Shown: positions 9,658 to 18,747, numbered from the stretch's first letter. The stretch is 64,000 nt of DNA from Terriglobia bacterium (GCA_021324615.1 JAJPIT010000113.1:1-64000); one strand, 5' to 3'. The notes: a model not told the origin generated them from the sequence alone. Made by a program: numbers and translations.

Positions 9658-10518
9658 ATGGACTTCGCGCGGCATCTCGCCTCCTTAGGCGGCCAGCTTC
9701 TGCAACTGGCGGTGTGGTTTGCGCTGCTGCTGATCGTGTTCGCGCCGCTGGAAAGGATGTTCGGGCGGCGGAAGCAGAAAATTTTCCGCCGCTTCTTCTG
9801 CGCCGACCTCCTTTATTATTTTCTGAACGGCATTGTGCCGCGGCTGCTGATGATCCTGCCGCTGACGGTTTTCTCGGCGGGGTTGCATCGCCTCACTCCG
9901 GTCGCTTTCTACTCGTGGATGGCGGCGCTGCCTCTCTGGTTTCGCCTGGCGCTGGCGCTGGTGGCGAACGAAATCGGCGGCTATTGGGGCCACCGCTGGT
10001 CGCATGAAATTCCTTTTCTGTGGCGATTCCACGCGATTCATCACAGCGCCGAGGAACTCGACTGGCTGGTCACCGCCAAGGCTCATCCCGTCGATATTTT
10101 CTTCACCCATTTCTGCGCGGCCGTTCCTCTCTACATTTTTGGACTGGCTCAGCCGTTCGCCACCCGCATCGATCCGGTGCCGGTGACTGTTGCGATCCTG
10201 AGTACATACTGGGCCTATTTTGTTCACGCCAACGTTTCCTGGCGCTTCGGCGCGCTGGAGCGGCTGGTCGCCACTCCGGCGTTTCATCATTGGCATCACA
10301 CCAACGACGGACCGGAGGTCCTGAATAAGAATTTCTCAGCGATGTTTCCCTGGGTCGATCAATGTTTCGGGACGCTCCATCTGCCCAAAGCATGGCCGGG
10401 AAAATATGGCTCAGACGCGGCGGTGGCGCCCGATCTCGCCGGCCAGCTTCTCGATCCGCTGGCTCCGGCCGCTTCGCATATCGAATCGCCTGCGCTCAAC
10501 AACGCCGCTATCCGATAA
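9658..10518 (+). CDS. Sterol desaturase / fatty acid hydroxylase family membrane protein
   Basis: A 286-aa integral membrane di-iron protein. The histidine clusters are HRWSH (112-116), HAIHH (125-129) and HHWHH (210-214), and an additional KAHPVD sits between them, as in the FA_hydroxylase family. Hydrophobic segments lie at about 12-30, 60-78, 90-108 and 150-190. The substrate could be a fatty acid, carotenoid or sterol-like lipid. Given the hopanoid genes elsewhere in the window, a membrane lipid is plausible but unproven. Confidence 0.85.
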   Translation: MDFARHLASLGGQLLQLAVWFALLLIVFAPLERMFGRRKQKIFRRFFCADLLYYFLNGIVPRLLMILPLTVFSAGLHRLTPVAFYSWMAALPLWFRLALALVANEIGGYWGHRWSHEIPFLWRFHAIHHSAEELDWLVTAKAHPVDIFFTHFCAAVPLYIFGLAQPFATRIDPVPVTVAILSTYWAYFVHANVSWRFGALERLVATPAFHHWHHTNDGPEVLNKNFSAMFPWVDQCFGTLHLPKAWPGKYGSDAAVAPDLAGQLLDPLAPAASHIESPALNNAAIR

Positions 10519-10525
10519 TGGACCC

Positions 10526-11227
10526 ATGTTCCCGGGATTTCCCCCCGAGGCCCTGGCATTTTTGCGCGGTCTTGCCCGCAATAACGACCGCCAGTGGTTC
10601 CAGCCGCGCAAGGAGATCTTCGAAACGAAAGTGAAAGCTCCAATGCTGGATCTGGTGGAGGCGGTCAACGCCGGGCTGGCGAAGTTCGCGCCGGACTACG
10701 TGACCGAACCGAAAAAGGCCGTCTTCCGCATCTATCGCGACACGCGTTTCAGCGCCGACAAATCTCCCTACAAGACGCATATTGCCGCGGTGTTTCACCG
10801 GCGCGGTGGGGAGAAGGGCGGCGCGCCCGCGTTTTATTTCTCGATTTCCGCCAAGGAGATCGGCATCGCCGGCGGAGTTTACGATCCCGCGCCGCCGCAA
10901 CTGCTGGCCATTCGTTCCTGGCTCGCCCGAAATCACAAGAGTTTTCGCGCGATCGCGCGGCGTCCGGAAAAGTTGATGGGCAAGCTGCACGGCGAAAGCC
11001 TGAGGCGGGCGCCAAAAGGTTTCCCGGCCGATCATCCCGCGTTGGATCTGATCAGGATGAAGCGCTGGGTCTATTATGCATCGCTCGATCCGAAGCTCGC
11101 GGTCACGTCGAAAATCCTGCCGGAAATCATTAAACGCTTTAAAGCCGTTGCGCCGGTGTTCGAAGAGCTGAACAAAGCCGTGGCGCGGCCGCGTTCCCCA
11201 TCCCTCGCCGCGGATCCGCTGATCTAG
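10526..11227 (+). CDS. DUF2461 family protein
   Basis: 233 aa from ATG 10526, seven bases after the previous stop. MFPGFPPEALAFLRGLARNNDRQWFQPRKEIFE is the usual start of the DUF2461/TIGR02453 family, followed by FRIYRDTRFSADKSPYKTHI and an FYFSISAKEIGIAGGVY segment. The family is widespread and soluble, with no established biochemical function. The close spacing suggests co-transcription with the hydroxylase gene. Confidence 0.85.
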   Translation: MFPGFPPEALAFLRGLARNNDRQWFQPRKEIFETKVKAPMLDLVEAVNAGLAKFAPDYVTEPKKAVFRIYRDTRFSADKSPYKTHIAAVFHRRGGEKGGAPAFYFSISAKEIGIAGGVYDPAPPQLLAIRSWLARNHKSFRAIARRPEKLMGKLHGESLRRAPKGFPADHPALDLIRMKRWVYYASLDPKLAVTSKILPEIIKRFKAVAPVFEELNKAVARPRSPSLAADPLI

Positions 11228-11262
11228 ATGCGGCCTTGCGGGATCCACGCGGTGCCGGGGAC

Positions 11263-13479
11263 TTATTCCTTGCGCAGCTCGCGTTCGACGTCTTGCACCA
11301 CCTGATCGGCGTTGGCGCCCGCCAAGTCCTTCTGCAACCGCCGCAGCGCCACGCCGACCACGTCGCGATGATGCAGCCGCGAGCCGAGCTCCTTCATATT
11401 GCTCAGCTTGAGCCAGAGCTCGTGCAGCAGATCCACGTCTTCCGGCCACAGCCGCGGCGGATGCGGCCCCAGGTTCACGTAGATTGACGGCCGGTCGGGG
11501 CTGATCACTTCCAGTGAAAACGGATGCCGCGGCTCCGGCAGCGCCTCCCAGGCCAGTCCGATCCGCCGCGCCAGCTCTTCGGATTCCATTCGCGCGCTTA
11601 CCCCCGTGACCAGGCGCGATGCGCGCAGCGAGTTGGCCGCGTGCGCCAGCGCGTCGAAGGGATTCACCGCGGGCACCACCAGCAGTTCGACGGGCTTGCC
11701 TTCCTTTTCCGCCATCTCCACCACATGGCTGAACAGCTCTTTTTCGTAATCGCTGAAAATCTGCTGTTCGGACAGCTCATATTCGCCCGCCCCGGTGGAG
11801 ATCGGCCGCACCGTCATCACCACGATATCGTGGCGCTTCAGATTCGTCTTTTGCAGCACGCGCCTCAAATGCTCCATGCGGTGATAGTCGCGCACGGCCA
11901 CCAGCACGCAGCCCGGCCGCGCGTGAAGACTGGTGGAAATTTCCGCCTGGGGGACCAGATTGAACTGCTCCAGGCCCTTCTTCTCCGCGCTTTTGCGCCG
12001 CTGGTTGATCCGCTCGGAAACGCTGAACAATGTGAAGAAAACAATGGTGAAGGCGACGCCGTATTTGGTCGCGATCTGTTTGGAGAATAAATTGGCGATG
12101 GCCACCGCGCCCAGCACCAGCGTGACGAGTCCCAGGCCTACGGGAATTTCGCGCCGGCCGATACGGAAATTCAACGGAACCTTGTATTCCTGATCGGTTC
12201 GCTGGAAGCGGAGCACCATCACGCCCAGCGCTTTCATGAAGAAGCTCCACACCACGCCGAACGCGTAGGCTTCGGCCAGGACGGTCATGTCGCCGCGGCT
12301 GCCGACGATGGTGGCGAGTTGCAGTATGGCGATCAGGTTGATGATCCGGTATGTGGTGCCGAACTTGCGGTGCGGCTTGCGGAACCAGGGCAGCAGCACG
12401 CCGTCCTCGGCCACGCGATTCAAAACGCCGTTGGCGCCGATAATCGACGTGTTCACCGCTCCGGAAAGAATCAAACCGCCGACGATCACCACAAAAATGT
12501 GAAACAGCAGGCGCGCCAGGTACGGGCCGCTCAGGTTCATGGCCAGCCCGCCGATCAGGTCGTCGAAATACTTCGGGCGCTCGGAATCGGGGATGATCAT
12601 TCCGGCAAACACCGTCACCACGCCGGTGCAGATGACGGCGTACCAGCACACCAGGTTGGCGGTGATCCGCAGATTCTTCAGCTTGGGATAGGCGATTTCG
12701 CGGTAGACCTGGGCCAGCGTCTCGAATCCGCTCATCGACAGCAGCGAATGGCCGAAGGCGACGATGATGGCCACCGCCGGAATTTGCAGCCAGAACGTTC
12801 CTTTAAACCATCCCTGCGCATCGGGGGCGAAGGTCAAATTTCGCGGGACCGGCGCCGGCGGCAGCTTCCAGCGATGGTCCAGCACGATGGTCAGCGGGCA
12901 CCACACCAGCAGCACCGCGACCATCACCGTGGTAATTTGCATGATCCGCAGCGCCTTGCCGCTCGATTCGTGAACCCCCTTGATATTGGTCCACCAGAAG
13001 TACAGGGTCACCAGCACGGCCACGCCGGCGGCGAAGGTATTGGTGTTCACATGGACGCTTTCGTGCAGCAGATCGCTGATCTCGTTGAGCAGCGCTCCCA
13101 GATACTGCCCCGCGCTTACGACGCTGATCGGGCCGGTGAGGATGTAATCGAAAACCAGCGAGGAAACCGAGAATTTGGCGGCGATCGGTCCCATGCTGTC
13201 GTGAACCACCACGTACACGCCGCCGCGCACGAACATGGAACAGCTCTCCAGGTACACGCTGCGCACGGCGAAGCTGAACAGCATGACCCCGAGCACGAAC
13301 CACGGCGCTGATTTGCCGATGGCCTGCTCCGCCGCGCCGCCCGCGTAGAACATGGACGAAGCCAGGTCGCTTAATACGATCGAGGCGCCGCGCCAGAAGC
13401 TGATGAAGGAGAGCGCCACCGTCGTTGCCACCACGACCTTGGGCATCGACGACGGCAATGAGCCGTCTTTTGAAGACAT
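11263..13479 (-). CDS. APC-superfamily permease with C-terminal USP-like domain
   Basis: A 738-aa protein. Residues ~15-480 contain about 12-14 hydrophobic helices of the amino acid-polyamine-organocation fold (an early SFISFWRGASIVLSDLASSMFY helix, then ISVVSAGQYLGALL). Residues ~510-735 are cytoplasmic, beginning GCVLVAVRDYHRMEHLRRVL, and resemble a universal-stress-protein-like alpha/beta domain. This architecture occurs in acidobacterial APC transporters. The substrate (amino acid or other cation/organic acid) cannot be inferred. It is divergent from the 13606 dehydrogenase gene. Confidence 0.85.
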   Translation of the reverse strand: MSSKDGSLPSSMPKVVVATTVALSFISFWRGASIVLSDLASSMFYAGGAAEQAIGKSAPWFVLGVMLFSFAVRSVYLESCSMFVRGGVYVVVHDSMGPIAAKFSVSSLVFDYILTGPISVVSAGQYLGALLNEISDLLHESVHVNTNTFAAGVAVLVTLYFWWTNIKGVHESSGKALRIMQITTVMVAVLLVWCPLTIVLDHRWKLPPAPVPRNLTFAPDAQGWFKGTFWLQIPAVAIIVAFGHSLLSMSGFETLAQVYREIAYPKLKNLRITANLVCWYAVICTGVVTVFAGMIIPDSERPKYFDDLIGGLAMNLSGPYLARLLFHIFVVIVGGLILSGAVNTSIIGANGVLNRVAEDGVLLPWFRKPHRKFGTTYRIINLIAILQLATIVGSRGDMTVLAEAYAFGVVWSFFMKALGVMVLRFQRTDQEYKVPLNFRIGRREIPVGLGLVTLVLGAVAIANLFSKQIATKYGVAFTIVFFTLFSVSERINQRRKSAEKKGLEQFNLVPQAEISTSLHARPGCVLVAVRDYHRMEHLRRVLQKTNLKRHDIVVMTVRPISTGAGEYELSEQQIFSDYEKELFSHVVEMAEKEGKPVELLVVPAVNPFDALAHAANSLRASRLVTGVSARMESEELARRIGLAWEALPEPRHPFSLEVISPDRPSIYVNLGPHPPRLWPEDVDLLHELWLKLSNMKELGSRLHHRDVVGVALRRLQKDLAGANADQVVQDVERELRKE

Positions 13480-13605
13480 CCGAACCTCTTATCGTACGAC
13501 AGTGGAGAGCGGCAATATGCATCGGCGTTTTCCGCCACTCGTCAGCGGCGCTGGTTCGCCTGATAGAATCATAAATTCTTTCATTTCAACCCAAGGAGAA
13601 AGCAA

Positions 13606-14502
13606 TTGGCACAACTCGGATTTCTGGGGCTGGGAATCATGGGCTATCCGATGGCGCGGCACCTGGTCAAGAGCGGAAATCAGGTCGCGCTCTGGTCGCA
13701 TAACGCCGGCAAAGCCAAGGAGCTCGCCCGGAACGGCCAGGCAACCGCCTGCGCCACGCCCAAACAGGTCGCCGAAAACGCCGATTTTATCTTCTATTGC
13801 GTCGGCGATAACGCGATGGCGCGGGAAGTGACGCTGGGCGCGGATGGCTTGATTGAAGGCGTGCGCCGCAACGCGGTGATCGCCGATTGCAGCACCATCG
13901 CGCCGTCGGTCAGCCGCGAAATCGGAGCCGCGTTCGCTCAAAAAGGCGCGCGATTCCTCGATACGCCCTGCACCGGCTCGAAGCCGGGAGCCGAAGGCGC
14001 GACGCTTACGTTCATGATCGGCGGCGATAAGGCCGCTTACGAATCCATCAAGCCCTACCTCGAGCTGATGGGCAAGATGTTTTACTACTGCGGCGGTCCC
14101 GGACAAGGCCTGCAAGCCAAGCTGACTCAGAACCTGATCCTGGCCAATATCATGGAAGCCTTCGCCGAGGGCATGGTGCTCGCCACCAAGGGCGGCGTCG
14201 CGCCGGAGCTGATGCTGGAGATTCTGAACAACAGCGCGGCCAAGAGCGGGCTTATCTCCTATAAGGCGCCGTTTATCTTCAATCGCGACTTCCAGACCAA
14301 TTTTGCCCTGAAGTGGATGGCCAAAGACGTCGGGTTGGCTCTTGAAACCGGGAAGGCAATGAACGTGCCGCTGCCAGCCACCGCGCTTACCGAGCAGATG
14401 ATGCGCGCCGCCATGGCCTGCGGCTACGGGGAGGACGATTTCTGTTCGACCATCCGTGTTTTGGAAGATTGGACCGGAGTGACCGTGCAAAAACAGGGAT
14501 AA
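13606..14502 (+). CDS. NAD(P)-dependent beta-hydroxyacid dehydrogenase
   Basis: 298 aa with a TTG start, chosen because AAGGAGA lies 7 bases upstream and the Rossmann motif GFLGLGIMGYPMA immediately follows. Other family elements are DTPCTGSKPGAEGATLTFMIGG near 125 and the catalytic-Lys helix GLQAKLTQNLILANIM near 170. This is the 3-hydroxyisobutyrate/glyoxylate/succinic semialdehyde reductase group, and the exact substrate is open. A paralogue ends the hopanoid operon (43681). A -10-like TAGAAT lies at 13564-13569. Confidence 0.85.
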   Translation: MAQLGFLGLGIMGYPMARHLVKSGNQVALWSHNAGKAKELARNGQATACATPKQVAENADFIFYCVGDNAMAREVTLGADGLIEGVRRNAVIADCSTIAPSVSREIGAAFAQKGARFLDTPCTGSKPGAEGATLTFMIGGDKAAYESIKPYLELMGKMFYYCGGPGQGLQAKLTQNLILANIMEAFAEGMVLATKGGVAPELMLEILNNSAAKSGLISYKAPFIFNRDFQTNFALKWMAKDVGLALETGKAMNVPLPATALTEQMMRAAMACGYGEDDFCSTIRVLEDWTGVTVQKQG

Positions 14503-14609
14503 GAGGATTTCCTGAGTGGTAAGGTGGGGAAATGATATGTTCTAACTCGTTGTAAAAAATGGAAAACCAGAGAAGTTAAAAAAGATTCCCGGGGCTCTAC
14601 AAAAAACTG

Positions 14610-14638
14610 TTGCAATCCTGATCTCTGTATATTAATAT
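14610..14638 (+). promoter_or_regulatory. Sigma70-type promoter for dxr
   Basis: TTGCAA (14610-14615), a 17-base spacer, then TAATAT (14633-14638), set in an AT-rich stretch unlike its surroundings. The predicted transcript would start near 14645, at the first stem of the leader described next, leaving a ~147-base untranslated leader ahead of dxr. Confidence 0.6.
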
Positions 14639-14644
14639 TGGAAT

Positions 14645-14730
14645 CAAGCCGGGGAGGAAACTCCCACCAAAGCGAGACTAACCTCATTAAAGACCCCTGA
14701 AGCAAACCTCCCCGGCGCCCCTCCGGGGTC
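14645..14730 (+). ncRNA. Structured 5' leader of dxr with two competing folds
   Basis: GCCGGGGAGG (14648-14657) pairs perfectly with CCTCCCCGGC (14707-14716). GACCCC (14692-14697), which lies in that loop, pairs with GGGGTC (14725-14730) beyond it, an H-type pseudoknot topology. A competing local hairpin is GGGAG-GAAA-CTCCC (14652-14665) with a GNRA tetraloop, and CCCC-TCC-GGGG (14718-14728) competes with the second stem. Mutually exclusive stems right after a promoter resemble an attenuator or riboswitch. No known riboswitch consensus was recognised. Confidence 0.5.
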
Positions 14731-14791
14731 TGTGTCCTCGAAAGAGAGGTCAGGCGGTTGGAGGCTTCCGGAAACTGGTATTATCAGGCAA

Positions 14792-15994
14792 GTGGATCTG
14801 CTCACGCTCTTGGGTTCTACCGGTTCGATCGGAACCAGCACTCTGGATGTCGTCCGGCGTTGGCCGCACCGGTTTGGAATCTATGCGCTGGTGGCGGGAC
14901 GTAACACTTCGCTTCTTGCCGATCAGATCGCGGAATTTCGGCCGCAAGTGGCCGTGGTGGCCGATCAGAGGGCGCTCAACGAACTTGCCGCAACTCTAAA
15001 AGCCAGAAATATCAAGGCCCCCGAACTGGCCTGTGGACCCGAAGCGCGAGTGGGCGCGGCGGCCGCACCGGAAGCTTCCATCGTGATGTCTTCCATCGTC
15101 GGGGTCGAGGGACTGGAAGCGACTTACGAAGCGGTTCGGCGGGCGAAACGTGTCGGGCTGGCAAATAAAGAAGTTCTGGTGGCGAGCGGCGCCCTGGTGA
15201 TGGCCGCGGCGCGATCCTCCGGCGCGGAATTAATCCCTGTCGACAGCGAGCATAACGGCGCTCATCAGAGCTTGCGCGCCGGACAAAGGCGCGAAGTCGC
15301 AAAACTCATCCTGACCGCCTCCGGAGGGCCCTTTCGCGAGACTCCCGCAGAGGAGCTGGCCCGGGTGACGCCGGAACAGGCTTTAAATCATCCAACATGG
15401 AGGATGGGCAAGCGAATCACCATCGATTCGGCGACGTTGATGAACAAGGGCTTCGAAGTCATCGAGGCCTGCTGGCTCTTCGATCTTCAGCCGAAAGAGG
15501 TTGAAGTGGTGGTGCATCCGCAGTCCAAGGTTCATGCCATGGTGGAGTATACCGATGGCAGCGTAATTGCCCAGATTTCAGCGACGGATATGCGGATGCC
15601 GATTCAATACGCGCTGACGTTTCCGGAGCGAGCCCAAGCGCCAGTGCCGCGGCTGGATTGGACGGAGCCGGCCAGATGGACGTTCGATCCGCCGGACTGG
15701 AAGAAGTTTCCGTTGTTGAAGCTGGCCTACCAGGCGCAGGAGGCGGGCGGATCCTCCACCGCAACTTTGAATGCCGCCGATGAGATCGCCGTGGAGGCTT
15801 TCCTGTCGGGCCGGATTCCGTTTCCCGCCATTGCGGCTACCGTGGCCGAGACTTTGCAGCGCGTGGCCCGGCGCGAGCCCAAATCGGTACAAGAAGTACT
15901 TGAAGTGGATCGCCTTTCGCGGGAAAAGGCGCGTAACATTATAGAGACGAGGTGGGGTGTCAGACTCCCGAACGAGGCTGCCGTCCGCGCGTAA
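14792..15994 (+). CDS. dxr: 1-deoxy-D-xylulose 5-phosphate reductoisomerase
   Basis: About 400 aa from GTG 14792; a GTG at 14732 would add 20 unconserved residues that overlap the leader structure. VDLLTLLGSTGSIGTSTLDVV is the NADPH-binding N terminus. KEVLVASGALV, PVDSEHNGAHQ (metal-site Asp and Glu) and TASGGPFRE follow, with NHPTWRMGKRITIDSATLMNKG in the active-site region. It converts DXP to MEP, the committed step of the MEP pathway. rseP starts 5 bases after the stop, the common dxr-rseP order. Confidence 0.95.
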   Translation: MDLLTLLGSTGSIGTSTLDVVRRWPHRFGIYALVAGRNTSLLADQIAEFRPQVAVVADQRALNELAATLKARNIKAPELACGPEARVGAAAAPEASIVMSSIVGVEGLEATYEAVRRAKRVGLANKEVLVASGALVMAAARSSGAELIPVDSEHNGAHQSLRAGQRREVAKLILTASGGPFRETPAEELARVTPEQALNHPTWRMGKRITIDSATLMNKGFEVIEACWLFDLQPKEVEVVVHPQSKVHAMVEYTDGSVIAQISATDMRMPIQYALTFPERAQAPVPRLDWTEPARWTFDPPDWKKFPLLKLAYQAQEAGGSSTATLNAADEIAVEAFLSGRIPFPAIAATVAETLQRVARREPKSVQEVLEVDRLSREKARNIIETRWGVRLPNEAAVRA

Positions 15995-15999
15995 CCGAT

Positions 16000-17311
16000 A
16001 TGGTTTTTTTGCAAAATGTCTGGTGGTTCCTGGTTCTGATTGGAGTGATGATCCTGCTCCATGAGCTGGGCCACTTTGCCGTCGCCAGGCTGTTCGACGT
16101 GAAAGTGGAAACTTTCAGTTTTGGCTTTGGCCCGCGGCTTTTCGGATTCAAGCACGGGGAAACCGATTTCCGCTTTTCCGCGCTGCCGATTTTGGGCGGC
16201 TATGTCAAAATGGCCGGCGATCAACCCGGAGAAGAAGCCTCCGATCCGCGCAGTCTTATCGCCAAACCACGCTGGCAGCGGCTGCTGATCACGCTGGCGG
16301 GGCCCGCGGTGAACATGATCCTGGCCGTTGTTCTGCTCACCGGGTTGTTCATGGAGCATTACCCGAAAGTGCCGACGCCGCCCGATCCCGCGGTGATATC
16401 TGGCTCCCGATGGCGCCGCGGCCAAGGCCGGCATTCAGGAGGGCGACCGCGTCGTGCAGGTGGACGATATCACCGATCCGAACTGGGAAGACATCGCCAT
16501 GAAGGAGATGGCCAGCGCCGGACGGCCCATGCAGGTTTGGGTTCTGCGCGGCGGCCAGCGGCTGCACTTCACCATCGTCCCCACGCTCGATCAAAAGGAC
16601 GGAATCGGCGTGGCGGGATGGGGCCAGCAGACCGAGGTTCAGGTGGGCAGCGTCGCGCCGGGAACGGAAGCCCAGCGGGTGGGACTTCAGCGCGGCGATC
16701 TTCTGCTGAGGGCCAACGGCCAGCCGCTGCGGTCGGTCTCGCGGCTATATGAGATCGAGAAGGCCACCGAAGGAAAGCCGATCCAGTTGGAGTTTTCCCG
16801 CCACGGCCAAATCCATCGCGTGACGGTCACGCCGGCCAGGAGCGAAGTGGACGGCCAGCAGCGCTGGATGATCGGCCTTACCGTGGAGTCGCGGATCGAA
16901 ATCACCAGGCTGCCGTTTCTCGCGGCGGTGAAGGAGTCCTGGAGGTGGAACCGGCAAAGCGCCCGGATGATTTTCCAGTTCCTCGAAGGCATGCTGGAGC
17001 GGCGCATGTCCCCAAAATCGCTGGTGGGCCCGGTGGGCATCGCCGCGATGTCGGGTGAGGCGGCCCGCGAAGGGGCGGCTTCCTACTTCAGCCTGATGGC
17101 GGCGGTCAGCCTGAATCTGGCCATCTTCAACCTGCTTCCCATTCCGATTCTCGACGGCGGCGTGATCCTGATGCTGCTGGTGGAAATGCTCATGCGCCGC
17201 GAGCTGGATTTGAAGGTGAAGGAAGCGGTGGTGAAGGTCGGCTTCGTGTTTCTGATGATGGTGGTGGTCTTCGTGATCTACAACGACATTTCGAAGATCC
17301 TGCCGGGTTGA
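16000..17311 (+). pseudogene. rseP: Site-2 protease RseP, interrupted by a frameshift
   Basis: The N-terminal half (from ATG 16000) has the zinc motif HELGHF and continues in frame to about 16398. The second PDZ region and C-terminal half, including LVGPVGIAAMSG and NLLPIPILDGG with the third metal ligand, read in the next frame to 17311. The join falls within 16393-16405, where one base too many (or two too few) separates DPAVI from the expected APDGAAAKAGIQEGDRVV. The combined product would be ~437 aa, normal for RseP, an inner-membrane protease cutting anti-sigma factors. As both halves look unworn, a sequencing error or very recent mutation is likely. Confidence 0.85.
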
Positions 17312-17347
17312 GCGGCCGCCCGGCAAACCGCGGCGGTTGGCAGGGCC

Positions 17348-18544
17348 TCAACGCGGATTGGTGGCGGTTTCCTTCAGCCTGGCTCCAGCCAGACGCGCAA
17401 TTGCGCCCAGCGTGGTCTGCGCCGCGTTCAATCCCAGACGAAAATCTCCGTCGGAGTAGTGCGAATAGACGTCGATGGGCTGGTGATGCGTGGGATCCCA
17501 ACCCGCGCCGATCTCGGAGCCGCGCTCCAATTCACGCAGGCTGATCGCCGCCGTCAGATCCATGAACGGCGTCGAGTCGGTGTTGGTCATGTGATTGCCG
17601 ACCTGCGCCGGATAATCGGTCGCGTACTTTTCGTTGGCGTCGCGAAACGCCCAGGCGAGCTCCTGGGCCTGCGCGGCGAACTTCGAGCGCGATTGAAACT
17701 CGATGTTGACGTCCGCCTCCGGACGCTGGTGATCGCTCACCGTGCCGTCGCGGCGCGGCATGCCGTGATCGAACAGCATCATATCGTGCTGGATCATTCC
17801 CAGCCACTTCGGTTCCGGATATTTTCCGGAGCCCGGCGGATCCTCCTTGCCCTGCAAATCCTTCCGCTGCTCGACGTAAGCCCGCGCCCCGTTCAGTCCG
17901 GTCTCCTCGTTGTTCCACAGCGCAAAGCGGACCGAGCGTTCGGTGATCACATCCGGGCTGCTTAAAACGCGCGCCACCTCCATCACCAGCGCCGTTCCCG
18001 ACGCGTCGTCGTTGGCCGCCTCGCCCCAGCCGATGCCGTCGAAGTGCGCGCCGACGATATACATCTCCTCGGGATGCGTGGAGCCGACCTTGGTGCAGAA
18101 GACTTCCTCGCGCGGGCCGGGAGTGGAAGGCTGCGCGTTCAGCTCGCGCAGGCGCTGGTCCGCCTGAAGATTGGGATCGTTGTTGACGCCCACCGGACCG
18201 CGCTCGCCTTTGATCACTCCCCCGCCCGGTGCGCCCCCGCGGCCTCCTCTTCCGCCCCGCCCGCCGCGGCCGCTTTGCTCCGGCGGAGTGTAAGTGTAAT
18301 GGATGCGCTCGGTCGGCGCGCAGCCGTAGCTTTTCAACTGCGCGTCGATCCACTCCAGCGCCGCGCGATTACGATCCGTGCCCTGGCGGCGATCGCCGAA
18401 GCGGGTCAAGCCGCGAATGGTTTCCTTATAGCGCTGCAACTGAAGCCGCCCGACCAGGGTTTTTATGGTCTCATCGGGGCCGTCTTGCGCAACAAGGACC
18501 GGCGCGATAAACAAAACTCCGGGAAGAACGATTCGGGTCAGCAT
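17348..18544 (-). CDS. Secreted M28-family metallopeptidase
   Basis: 398 aa with a signal peptide (MLTRIVLPGVLFIAPVLVAQ). The zinc-peptidase ligands are visible as VGAHFDGIG, NDDASGTALVME, WNNEETGLNGA and a C-terminal THHQPIDVYSHY histidine segment, the di-zinc aminopeptidase pattern of M28. Residues ~95-108 hold an RGGRGGRGGRGG low-complexity insert between the N-terminal helix region and the catalytic domain. It is probably an aminopeptidase acting outside the cytoplasm. TACAAT (complement of 18556-18561) is a likely -10 close to the start. Confidence 0.85.
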   Translation of the reverse strand: MLTRIVLPGVLFIAPVLVAQDGPDETIKTLVGRLQLQRYKETIRGLTRFGDRRQGTDRNRAALEWIDAQLKSYGCAPTERIHYTYTPPEQSGRGGRGGRGGRGGAPGGGVIKGERGPVGVNNDPNLQADQRLRELNAQPSTPGPREEVFCTKVGSTHPEEMYIVGAHFDGIGWGEAANDDASGTALVMEVARVLSSPDVITERSVRFALWNNEETGLNGARAYVEQRKDLQGKEDPPGSGKYPEPKWLGMIQHDMMLFDHGMPRRDGTVSDHQRPEADVNIEFQSRSKFAAQAQELAWAFRDANEKYATDYPAQVGNHMTNTDSTPFMDLTAAISLRELERGSEIGAGWDPTHHQPIDVYSHYSDGDFRLGLNAAQTTLGAIARLAGARLKETATNPR

Positions 18545-18590
18545 CGAATGCGTTTATTGTACGATGGCAGCGGGCGGGCCGTCACGCGCC

Positions 18591-18685
18591 CCTAAAGGTT
18601 TGGCGCGAAACGCCGATGAGGACATAAAGCCGGTTCATATACCCTTAGGGAAACGGCTTTAGCTCCTCTCTACGGTACTTTTAGG
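18591..18685 (+). ncRNA. Three-way-junction RNA candidate upstream of the Tad-like genes
   Basis: CCTAAAGGT (18591-18599) pairs with ACTTTTAGG (18677-18685), nine pairs with one G-U. Inside, GGCG/CGCC (18602-18605/18611-18614) closes a CGAAA loop. GAGG/CTCC-type pairs (18618-18621/18665-18668), an ACAT/AGCT internal loop and a perfect AAAGCCG/CGGCTTT stem (18626-18632/18654-18660) make a long third arm with a CCCTTAGGG terminal element. The shape recalls the GEMM-I c-di-GMP riboswitch, but its sequence core is not convincingly present. The element starts 47 bases from the divergent peptidase gene. Confidence 0.45.
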
Positions 18686-18689
18686 TCGC

Positions 18690-18703
18690 AAATACTAGTA
18701 TTT
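18690..18703. promoter_or_regulatory. 14-bp perfect palindrome, possible operator
   Basis: AAATACTAGTATTT is a perfect AT-rich palindrome 44 bases ahead of the first TadE-like gene and just after the junction RNA candidate. Size and position suit a dimeric repressor site or an operator over a promoter; no regulator is identified. Confidence 0.4.
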
Positions 18704-18747
18704 CCGCATCTGTTCGAAGGCGCGCTTCCGCCGATACAGTTGATCGA

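Noticed and set aside
7825-9675. Long antisense frame over ispD, ispF and the PEP-CTERM gene
   Set aside because: It lies opposite three genes with clear families and shows only low-complexity Arg/Gly/Ala composition, as expected in high-GC DNA.
16454-17311. Separate gene starting at ATG 16454
   Set aside because: It would begin in the middle of a PDZ domain; the reading continues the upstream half of RseP after a frameshift.
18315-18350. RGG repeats in the M28 peptidase as a tandem DNA repeat of biological note
   Set aside because: Only about four short GC-rich units, explained as a low-complexity linker in the protein.
18591-18685. Standard c-di-GMP-I riboswitch
   Set aside because: The architecture is similar, but the GGCAAACC and GACGCAAAGC core is not present; kept only as an unclassified candidate.
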